NCBI GenBank assembly: GCA_032622095.1
Contig: CP136063.1
Coordinates: 274,033,426 to 274,097,425, forward strand
Length of the DNA stretch: 64,000 nt
Origin: Siphonodentalium dalli
Lineage: Eukaryota; Mollusca; Scaphopoda; Gadilida; Siphonodentaliidae
Direction of reading: 5' to 3'
In this document: positions 53,701 to 64,000 of the stretch, one piece after another
How positions within the stretch are numbered: the first letter of the stretch is position 1
Layout of the letters: each line of letters starts with the position of its first letter
Notes under the pieces: model-generated
The model's input: only the letters and a program-made list of their open reading frames with translations
Databases searched by the model: none
Told to the model about the DNA's origin: nothing
Program-made: the position numbers and the translations under genes

Positions 53701-54250
53701 GATAAGACTAGCAATAAACGCTCTTTATTTGTAACATACCATGAATAAGACTAACAATGGACGTTCTTTGTTGGTTACATACCAGGAATAAGACTAGCAA
53801 TGAACGCTCTTTATTTGTAACATATCAGGAGTAAGACTAACAATGAACGCTCTTTATTTGTAACTTACCAAGAGTAAGACTAACAATGGACGTTATTTGT
53901 TGGTTACATACCAGGGATAAGACTAGCAATGAACGCTCTTTATTTGTAACATACAATGAATAAGACTAACAATTGACGTTCTTTGTTGGTTATATACCAG
54001 AAATAAGACTAGCAATGAAAGCTCTTTATTTTTAACATACCATGAATAAGACTAACAATGGACGTTCTTTGTTGGTTACATACCAGGATTAAGTCTAGCC
54101 ATGAACGCTCTTTATTTGTAACATACCATGAGTAAGACTAACTATGAACGCGCTTTATTTGTAACATACCAGGAATATACCAACAATGGACGTTCTTTGT
54201 TGGTTACATACCAGGAATAGACTAACAATGAGCGTTCTTCATTTGTAACA

Positions 54251-57200
54251 TACCAGGAGTAAGACTAACAATGAACGCTCTTTATTATTAACATACCAGG
54301 AATAGACTATATAGCAATGAGCGTTCTTTATTTGTAACATACTAGGAATAGACTAACAATGAACGCTCTTTATTTGTAACATACCAGGAATAGACTAACA
54401 ATGAACGTTCTTTATTTGTAACATACCTGGAATAAGACTAACAATGGACGTTCTTTATTTGTAACATACCAGGAATAGACTAACAATGAGCGTTCTTTAT
54501 TTGTAACATACCAGGAATAAGACTAGCAATGAACGTTCTGTATTTGTAACATACCAGGAATAGACTAGCAATGAACGCTCTTTATTTGTAACATACCAGG
54601 AATAGACTAACAATGGACGTTCTTTATTTGTAACATACCAGGAATAGACTAACAATGGACGTGCTTTATGTGTAACATACCAGGAATAGACTAACAATGA
54701 ACGTTCTTTATTTGTAACATACCAGGAATAAGACCAACAATGGACGTTCTTTATTTGTAACATATCAGGAATAGACTATCAATGGACACTCTTTATTTGT
54801 AACGTACCAGGAATATACTAGCAATGAACGCTCTTTGTTTGTAACATACCATGAATAGACTAGCAATGAACGCTTTTTATTTGTTACATACAAGTAATAG
54901 ACTAAAAATGAGCGTTCGTTATTTGTAACATACCATGAATAGACTAACAATGAACGCTCTTTATTTGTAACATACCAGGAATAGACTAGCAATGAACGCT
55001 CTTTATGTGTAACATACCAGGAATATACTAACAATGATCGTTCTTTATTTGTAACATACCATGAATATACTAGCAATGAGCGTTCTTTATTTGTAACATA
55101 CCAGGAATAGACTAACAATGAACGCTCTTTATTTGTAACATACCAGGAATAGACTAACAATGAGCGTTCTTTATTTGTAACATACCAGGAATAGACTAAC
55201 AATGAACGATCTTTATTTGTAACATACCAGGAATAGACTAACAATGAGCATTCTGTGTTGGTTACATACCACGAATAAGACTAGCAATGAACGCACTTTA
55301 TTTGTAACATACCAGGAATAGATTAGCAATTCACGCTCTTTATTTGTAACATACCAGGTATTGACTAACAATGAACGCTCTGTATTTGTAACATACCAGG
55401 AATAGATAAACAATGAACGATCTTTATTTGTAACATGCCATGAATATACTAACAAGGAACGCTCTTTATTTGTAACATACAATGATCAAGACTAACAATG
55501 AACGGTCTTTATTGGTAACAAACAATACATAGACTAACAATGAACGCTCTTTATGTGTAACATACCAGGAATAAGACTACCAATGGACGTTCTTTGTTGG
55601 TTACATACCAGGAATAGACTAACAATAAACGCTCTTTGTTTGTAACATACCAGGAATAGACTAACAATGAACGCTCTTTATTTGTAACATACCAGGAATA
55701 AGACTAACAATGAATGATCTTTATTGGTAACATACCAGGAATAGACTAACAATGATCGCTCATTATTGGTTATTTACCATGAGGTGACTAACAGAGAACG
55801 CTCTTTATTTGTAACATACCATGAATAAGACTAACAATGGACGTTCTTTGTTGGTTACATACCAGGAATAGACTAACAATGAACGCTCTTTATTTGTAAC
55901 ATACCAGGAATAAGACTAACAATGAGCGTTCTTTATTTGTAACATACCAGGAATAGACTAACAATGAACGCTCTTTATTTGTAACATACCAGGAATAGAC
56001 TAACAATGGGCATTCTATATTGGTAACATACCAGCAGTAAGACTAACAATGAACGCTCTTTATTTATAACATACCAGGAATAGACTAACAATGAGCGTTC
56101 TTCATTTGTAACATACCAGGAGTAAGACTAACAATGAACGCTCTTTATTTTTAACATACCAGGAATAGACTATATAGCAATGAGCGTTCTTTATTTGTAA
56201 CATACTAGGAATAGACTAACAATGAACGCTCTTTATTTGTAACATACCAGGAATAGACTAACAATGAACGTTCTTTATTTGTAACATACCTGGAATAAGA
56301 CTAACAATGGACGTTCTTTATTTGTAACATACCAGGAATAGACTAACAATGAGCGTTCTTTATTTGTAACATACCAGGAATAAGACTAGCAATGAACGTT
56401 CTGTATTTGTAACATACCAGGAATAGACTAGCAATGAATGCTCTTTATTTGTAACATACCAGGAATAGACTAACAATGGACGTTCTTTATTTGTAACATA
56501 CCAGGAATAGACTAACAATGGACGTTCTTTATGTGTAACATACCAGGAATAAGACCAACAATGGACGTTCTTTATTTGTAACATATCAGGAATAGACTAT
56601 CAATGGACACTCTTTATTTGTAACGTACCAGGAATATACTAGCAATGAACGCTCTTTGTTTGTAACATACCATGAATAGACTAGCAATGAACGCTTTTTA
56701 TTTGTTACATACAAGTAATAGACTAAAAATGAGCGTTCGTTATTTGTAACATACCATGAATAGACTAACAATGAACGCTCTTTATTTGTAACATACCAGG
56801 AATAGACTAGCAATGAACGCTCTTTATGTGTAACATACCAGGAATATACTAACAATGATCGTTCTTTATTTGTAACATACCATGAATATACTAGCAATGA
56901 GCGTTCTTTATTTGTAACATACCAGGAATAGACTAACAATGAACGCTCTTTATTTGTAACATACCAGGAATAGACTAACAATGAGCGTTCTTTATTTGTA
57001 ACATACCAGGAATAGACTAACAATGAGCAGTCTGTGTTGGTTACATACCACGAATAAGACTAGCAATGAACGCACTTTATTTGTAACATACCAGGAATAG
57101 ATTAGCAATGAACGCTCTTTATTTGTAACATACCAGGTATTGACTAACAATGAACGCTCTGTATTTGTAACATACCAGGAATAGATAAACAATTAACGCT

Positions 57201-58093
57201 CTTTATTTGTAACATACCAGGAATAAGACTAACAATGAACGCTCATTATTGGTATGTGAATTATCTTTATTTGTAACATACCATGAATAAGACTAACAAT
57301 GGACGTACTTTGTTGGTTACATACCAGGAATAAGACAGGCAATGAACGCTCTGTATTTGTAACATACCATGAATAAGACTAGCAATGGACGTTCTTTGTT
57401 GGTTACATACCAGGAATAAGACTAACAATGAACGCTCTTTATTTGTAACATACCAGGAGTAAGACTAACAATGAACGCTCTTTATTGGTAACATACCAGG
57501 AGTAAGACTAACAATGGACGTTCTTTGTTGGTTACATACCAGGGATAAGACTAGCAATGAACGCTCTTTATTTGTAACATACCATGAATAAGACTAACAA
57601 TGGACGTTCTTTGTTGGTTACATACCAGGAATAAGACTAGCAATAAACGCTCTTTATTTGTAACATATCAGGAGTAAGACTAACAATGAACGCTCTTTAT
57701 TTGTAACTTACCAAGAGTAAGACTAACAATGGACGTTATTTGTTGGTTACATACCAGGGATAAGACTAGCAATGAACGCTCTTTATTTGTAACATACAAT
57801 GAATAAGACTAACAATTGACGTTCTTTGTTGGTTACATACCAGAAATAAGACTAGCAATGAAAGCTCTTTATTTTTAACATACCATGAATAAGACTAACA
57901 ATGGACGTTCTTTGTTGGTTACATACCAGGATTAAGTCTAGCAATGAACGCTCTTTATTTGTAACATACCATGAGTAAGACTAACTATGAACGCGCTTTA
58001 TTTGTAACATACCAGGAATATACCAACAATGGACGTTCTTTGTTGGTTACATACCAGGAATAGACTAACAATGAGCGTTCTTTATTTCTAACA
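54251..58093 (+). repeat. 3,843-bp tandem duplication, first copy
   Basis: This contains two short-period blocks (1,863 and 1,980 bp spacing). It is followed by a copy at 58,094-61,894. The upstream junction near 54,235 repeats material from near 52,171 (offset 2,064). The inner junction near 55,411 jumps from aatagataaacaat back to gaacgatcttt, a position equivalent to about 51,491. Confidence 0.86.
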
Positions 58094-61000
58094 TACCAGG
58101 AGTAAGACTAACAATGAACGCTCTTTATTTTTAACATACCAGGAATAGACTATATAGCAATGAGCGTTCTTTATTTGTAACATACTAGGAATAGACTAAC
58201 AATGAACGCTCTTTATTTGTAACATACCAGGAATAGACTAACAATGAACGTTCTTTATTTGTAACATACCTGGAATAAGACTAACAATGGACGTTCTTTA
58301 TTTGTAACATACCAGGAATAGACTAACAATGAGCGTTCTTTATTTGTAACATACCAGGAATAAGACTAGCAATGAACGTTCTGTATTTGTAACATACCAG
58401 GAATAGACTAGCAATGAACGCTCTTTATTTGTAACATACCAGGAATAGACTAACAATGGACGTTCTTTATTTGTAACATACCAGGAATAGACTAACAATG
58501 GACGTTCTTTATGTGTAACATACCAGGAATAGACTAACAATGAACGTTCTTTATTTGTAACATACCAGGAATAAGACCAACAATGGACGTTCTTTATTTG
58601 TAACATATCAGGAATAGACTATCAATGGACACTCTTTATTTGTAACGTACCAGGAATATACTAGCAATGAACGCTCTTTGTTTGTAACATACCATGAATA
58701 GACTAGCAATGAACGCGTTTTATTTGTTACATACAAGTAATAGACTAAAAATGAGCGTTCGTTATTTGTAACATACCATGAATAGACTAACAATGAACGC
58801 TCTTTATTTGTAACATACCAGGAATAGACTAGCAATGAACGCTCTTTATGTGTAACATACCAGGAATATACTAACAATGATCGTTCTTTATTTGTAACAT
58901 ACCATGAATATACTAGCAATGAGCGTTCTTTATTTGTAACATACCAGGAATAGACTAACAATGAACGCTCTTTATTTGTAACATACCAGGAATAGACTAA
59001 CAATGAGCGTTCTTTATTTGTAACATACCAGGAATAGACTAACAATGAACGATCTTTATTTGTAACATACCAGGAATAGACTAACAATGAGCATTCTGTG
59101 TTGGTTACATACCACGAATAAGACTAGCAATGAACGCACTTTATTTGTAACATACCAGGAATAGATTAGCAATTCACGCTCTTTATTTGTAACATACCAG
59201 GTATTGACTAACAATGAACGCTCTGTATTTGTAACATACCAGGAATAGATAAACAATGAACGATCTTTATTTGTAACATGCCATGAATATACTAACAAGG
59301 AACGCTCTCTATTTGTAACATACAATGATCAAGACTAACAATGAACGGTCTTTATTGGTAACAAACAATACATAGACTAACAATGAACGCTCTTTATGTG
59401 TAACATACCAGGAATAAGACTACCAATGGACGTTCTTTGTTGGTTACATACCAGGAATAGACTAACAATAAACGCTCTTTGTTTGTAACATACCAGGAAT
59501 AGACTAACAATGAACGCTCTTTATTTGTAACATACCAGGAATAAGACTAACAATGAATGATCTTTATTGGTAACATACCAGGAATAGACTAACAATGATC
59601 GCTCATTATTGGTTATTTACCATGAGGTGACTAACAGAGAACGCTCTTTATTTGTAACATACCATGAATAAGACTTACAATGGACGTTCTTTGTTGGTTA
59701 CATACCAGGAATAGACTAACAATGAACGCTCTTTATTTGTAACATACCAGGAATAAGACTAACAATGAGCGTTCTTTATTTGTAACATACCAGGAATAGA
59801 CTAACAATGAACGCTCTTTATTTGTAACATACCAGGAATAGACTAACAATGGGCATTCTATATTGGTAACATACCAGCAGTAAGACTAACAATGAACGCT
59901 CTTTATTTATAACATACCAGGAATAGACTAACAATGAGCGTTCTTCATTTGTAACATACCAGGAGTAAGACTAACAATGAACGCTCTTTATTTTTAACAT
60001 ACCAGGAATAGACTATATAGCAATGAGCGTTCTTTATTTGTAACATACTAGGAATAGACTAACAATGAACGCTCTTTATTTGTAACATACCAGGAATAGA
60101 CTAACAATGAACGTTCTTTATTTGTAACATACCTGGAATAAGACTAACAATGGACGTTCTTTATTTGTAACATACCAGGAATAGACTAACAATGAGCGTT
60201 CTTTATTTGTAACATACCAGGAATAAGACTAGCAATGAACGTTCTGTATTTGTAACATACCAGGAATAGACTAGCAATGAATGCTCTTTATTTGTAACAT
60301 ACCAGGAATAGACTAACAATGGACGTTCTTTATTTGTAACATACCAGGAATAGACTAACAATGGACGTTCTTTATGTGTAACATACCAGGAATAAGACCA
60401 ACAATGGACGTTCTTTATTTGTAACATATCAGGAATAGACTATCAATGGACACTCTTTATTTGTAACGTACCAGGAATATACTAGCAATGAACGCTCTTT
60501 GTTTGTAACATACAAGTAATAGACTAAAAATGAGCGTTCGTTATTTGTAACATACCATGAATAGACTAACAATGAACGCTCTTTATTTGTAACATACCAG
60601 GAATAGACTAGCAATGAACGCTCTTTATGTGTAACATACCAGGAATATACTAACAATGATCGTTCTTTATTTGTAACATACCATGAATATACTAGCAATG
60701 AGCGTTCTTTATTTGTAACATACCAGGAATAGACTAACAATGAACGCTCTTTATTTGTAACATACCAGGAATAGACTAACAATGAGCGTTCTTTATTTGT
60801 AACATACCAGGAATAGACTAACAATGAGCAGTCTGTGTTGGTTACATACCACGAATAAGACTAGCAATGAACGCACTTTATTTGTAACATACCAGGAATA
60901 GATTAGCAATGAACGCTCTTTATTTGTAACATACCAGGTATTGACTAACAATGAACGCTCTGTATTTGTAACATACCAGGAATAGATAAACAATTAACGC

Positions 61001-61894
61001 TCTTTATTTGTAACATACCAGGAATAAGACTAACAATGAACGCTCATTATTGGTATGTGAATTATCTTTATTTGTAACATACCATGAATAAGACTAACAA
61101 TGGACGTACTTTGTTGGTTACATACCAGGAATAAGACAGGCAATGAACGCTCTTTATTTGTAACATACCATGAATAAGACTAGCAATGGACGTTCTTTGT
61201 TGGTTACATACCAGGAATAAGACTAACAATGAACGCTCTTTATTTGTAACATACCAGGAGTAAGACTAACAATGAACGCTCTTTATTGGTAACATACCAG
61301 GAGTAAGACTAACAATGGACGTTCTTTGTTGGTTACATACCAGGGATAAGACTAGCAATGAACGCTCTTTATTTGTAACATACCATGAATAAGACTAACA
61401 ATGGACGTTCTTTGTTGGTTACATACCAGGAATAAGACTAGCAATAAACGCTCTTTATTTGTAACATATCAGGAGTAAGACTAACAATGAACGCTCTTTA
61501 TTTGTAACTTACCAAGAGTAAGACTAACAATGGACGTTATTTGTTGGTTACATACCAGGGATAAGACTAGCAATGAACGCTCTTTATTTGTAACATACAA
61601 TGAATAAGACTAACAATTGACGTTCTTTGTTGGTTACATACCAGAAATAAGACTAGCAATGAAAGCTCTTTATTTTTAACATACCATGAATAAGACTAAC
61701 AATGGACGTTCTTTGTTGGTTACATACCAGGATTAAGTCTAGCAATGAACGCTCTTTATTTGTAACATACCATGAGTAAGACTAACTATGAACGCGCTTT
61801 ATTTGTAACATACCAGGAATATACCAACAATGGACGTTCTTTGTTGGCTACATACCAGGAATAGACTAACAATGAGCGTTCTTTATTTCTAACA
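58094..61894 (+). repeat. 3,843-bp tandem duplication, second copy (one monomer shorter)
   Basis: The offset to the first copy is 3,843 bp up to about 60,510 and 3,801 bp after it, because one 42-bp monomer is missing there. Small differences seen include a gaacgcgtttt variant near 58,710 and ctctctatttg near 59,306. Confidence 0.86.
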
Positions 61895-62214
61895 TACCAT
61901 GACTAATACTAACAATGAACGGTCTTATTTTTAACATACAATGAGTAAGACTAACATTGAACGCTCTGTATTTGTAACATACCAGGCATAAGACTAACAA
62001 TGAACGATCTTTATTTGTAACATACCATGAATATACTAACAATGAACGCTTTTTATGTGTATCATACCAGGAATAAGACTAACAATGAACGCTCTTTATT
62101 TGTAACATACCATGAACAAGAATAACAATGGACGGTCTTTATTTGTAACATACCACGAATAGACTAACAATGAACGCTCTTCAATTGTAACATACCAGGA
62201 ATAGACTAACAATG
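59980..62214 (+). repeat. 2,235-bp tandem duplication, first copy
   Basis: This is collinear with 62,215 to the window end at an offset of 2,235. It includes the one-monomer deletion near 60,510, which recurs near 62,745 and shows that the deletion came before the duplication. Confidence 0.86.
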
Positions 62215-64000
62215 AACGCTCTTTATTTTTAACATACCAGGAATAGACTATATAGCAATGAGCGTTCTTTATTTGTAACATACTAGGAATAGACTAACAA
62301 TGAACGCTCTTTATTTGTAACATACCAGGAATAGACTAACAATGAACGTTCTTTATTTGTAACATACCTGGAATAAGACTAACAATGGACGTTCTTTATT
62401 TGTAACATACCAGGAATAGACTAACAATGAGCGTTCTTTATTTGTAACATACCAGGAATAAGACTAGCAATGAACGTTCTGTATTTGTAACATACCAGGA
62501 ATAGACTAGCAATGAATGCTCTTTATTTGTAACATACCAGGAATAGACTAACAATGGACGTTCTTTATTTGTAACATACCAGGAATAGACTAACAATGGA
62601 CGTTCTTTATGTGTAACATACCAGGAATAAGACCAACAATGGACGTTCTTTATTTGTAACATATCAGGAATAGACTATCAATGGACACTCTTTATTTGTA
62701 ACGTACCAGGAATATACTAGCAATGAACGCTCTTTGTTTGTAACATACAAGTAATAGACTAAAAATGAGCGTTCGTTATTTGTAACATACCATGAATAGA
62801 CTAACAATGAACGCTCTTTATTTGTAACATACCAGGAATAGACTAGCAATGAACGCTCTTTATGTGTAACATACCAGGAATATACTAACAATGATCGTTC
62901 TTTATTTGTAACATACCATGAATATACTAGCAATGAGCGTTCTTTATTTGTAACATACCAGGAATAGACTAACAATGAACGCTCTTTATTTGTAACATAC
63001 CAGGAATAGACTAACAATGAGCGTTCTTTATTTGTAACATACCAGGAATAGACTAACAATGAGCAGTCTGTGTTGGTTACATACCACGAATAAGACTAGC
63101 AATGAACGCACTTTATTTGTAACATACCAGGAATAGATTAGCAATGAACGCTCTTTATTTGTAACATACCAGGTATTGACTAACAATGAACGCTCTGTAT
63201 TTGTAACATACCAGGAATAGATAAACAATTAACGCTCTTTATTTGTAACATACCAGGAATAAGACTAACAATGAACGCTCATTATTGGTATGTGAATTAT
63301 CTTTATTTGTAACATACCATGAATAAGACTAACAATGGACGTACTTTGTTGGTTACATACCAGGAATAAGACAGGCAATGAACGCTCTTTATTTGTAACA
63401 TACCATGAATAAGACTAGCAATGGACGTTCTTTGTTGGTTACATACCAGGAATAAGACTAACAATGAACGCTCTTTATTTGTAACATACCAGGAGTAAGA
63501 CTAACAATGAACGCTCTTTATTGGTAACATACCAGGAGTAAGACTAACAATGGACGTTCTTTGTTGGTTACATACCAGGGATAAGACTAGCAATGAACGC
63601 TCTTTATTTGTAACATACCATGAATAAGACTAACAATGGACGTTCTTTGTTGGTTACATACCAGGAATAAGACTAGCAATAAACGCTCTTTATTTGTAAC
63701 ATATCAGGAGTAAGACTAACAATGAACGCTCTTTATTTGTAACTTACCAAGAGTAAGACTAACAATGGACGTTATTTGTTGGTTACATACCAGGGATAAG
63801 ACTAGCAATGAACGCTCTTTATTTGTAACATACAATGAATAAGACTAACAATTGACGTTCTTTGTTGGTTACATACCAGAAATAAGACTAGCAATGAAAG
63901 CTCTTTATTTTTAACATACCATGAATAAGACTAACAATGGACGTTCTTTGTTGGTTACATACCAGGATTAAGTCTAGCAATGAACGCTCTTTATTTGTAA
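62215..64000 (+). repeat. 2,235-bp tandem duplication, second copy (cut by window end)
   Basis: This starts at a ctttatttttaac monomer near 62,221 that joins tail-type monomers (61,870-62,214) to the tatatagc 46-mer. It runs to the last base inside a dimeric block, so the array continues to the right of the window. Confidence 0.86.

Larger units (their letters stand above)
1..64000 (+). repeat. 42/43-bp satellite DNA array filling the window
   Basis: Every stretch read consists of head-to-tail copies of one monomer with the recognisable blocks aacaatg, aacgctctttatttg, taacatacc and aggaatagact. Monomers are mostly 42 or 43 bp, with rarer 46-bp and shortened forms. No inverted segment, unique sequence, transposon end, RNA gene or credible coding region interrupts it, and neither array edge lies in the window. 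No stretch of 300 bases lacks the repeat. The array is organised into multi-kilobase higher-order units and larger duplications, listed separately. Established knowledge: arrays of this kind evolve by unequal exchange and usually sit in heterochromatin. Chromosome location and species are not deducible here. Confidence 0.98.
51249..64000 (+). repeat. Incomplete unit U13 and short-period right part
   Basis: I found no further ttaaaacata landmark after 51,249. Instead the block containing the tatatagc 46-mer, the 42-mer run, the fused pair and the dimeric block is reiterated. A marker at the left end of the repeated minus-strand frame recurs at 52,433, 54,497, 56,360, 58,340, 60,203 and 62,438. 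The spacings are 2,064, 1,863, 1,980, 1,863 and 2,235 bp. The tail block of the full units is mostly lost. The array runs off the window edge inside a dimeric block. Confidence 0.87.

Noticed and set aside
1272-63228. Many minus-strand open frames of 60-181 codons with a 14-residue repeat (YSWYVTNKERSLLV)
   Set aside because: They are the 42-bp monomer read in its only stop-free frame. They start and stop where 43-bp monomers change the frame and have no domain, signal or unique sequence. Not annotated as genes.
1-64000. CRISPR array
   Set aside because: Repeat units are directly adjacent and all related. There are no unique spacers between constant repeats, and no cas genes.
1-64000. Telomere repeat or rDNA spacer
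   Set aside because: The monomer is not a short G-rich telomere repeat, and no rRNA gene sequence is present anywhere in the window.
1-64000. CENP-B box or known primate alpha satellite
   Set aside because: I saw no CENP-B-box-like TTCG...CGGG motif, and the monomer is 42 bp rather than about 171 bp. A centromeric role remains possible but is unsupported.
1-64000. Embedded transposable element or inverted segment
   Set aside because: No terminal repeats, target-site duplications, polymerase-like frames or reversed monomers were seen; all monomers point the same way.

Overview
The whole 64-kb window is one uninterrupted tandem satellite array. It holds no supportable gene, RNA gene or transposon. 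The basic unit is an AT-rich monomer of 42 bp (clean example at 872-913, about one third G+C) or 43 bp (one extra A in the tail, example 575-617). Roughly 1,500 monomers lie head to tail, all in the same orientation, and both window ends fall inside the array. An array of this size and hierarchy points to eukaryotic heterochromatin (centromeric, pericentromeric, subtelomeric or sex-chromosome type). The sequence does not let me name the organism. Recurrent CpG-to-TpG/CpA variants at the monomer's CpG hint at a genome with cytosine methylation.

The array has a nested higher-order structure. A diagnostic monomer containing ttaaaacata occurs at 81, 6385, 9024, 12047, 14553, 17576, 20591, 26895, 29535, 32558, 37592, 42584 and 51249. 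It phases the window into units U1-U13 of 6304, 2639, 3023, 2506, 3023, 3015, 6304, 2640, 3023, 5034, 4992 and 8665 bp, plus an incomplete last unit of at least 12.7 kb. The 5.0-kb units (U10, U11; about 118 monomers) look closest to full length. The others can be read as that unit with internal deletions (U2-U6, U8, U9), a 1,312-bp internal duplication (U1, U7), a 3,842-bp internal duplication (U12), or repeated amplification of a sub-block (U13).

Above that level, 1-13,682 recurs at 20,511-34,193. A 5,529-bp pair and a 3,015-bp pair lie between and across these copies, and 19,190-25,383 recurs at 31,157-37,350. Right of about 43 kb the units carry derived variants. From 52 kb to the end the period shrinks to about 1.9-2.2 kb, so this looks like a younger, more actively rearranging part.

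Within a full unit two textures alternate. Runs of 42-bp monomers keep one minus-strand frame open (42 is a multiple of 3) and give spurious 14-residue-repeat ORFs of up to 181 codons. Blocks of alternating 43-bp monomer types form an 86-bp dimer. The most interesting sequence-level feature is an imperfect dyad centred on the CpG of each monomer. Its two common alleles, gaacgctc and gagcgttc, are exact reverse complements of each other, and the third, gaacgttc, is a perfect palindrome. All alignments and lengths here were done by eye and coordinate arithmetic.
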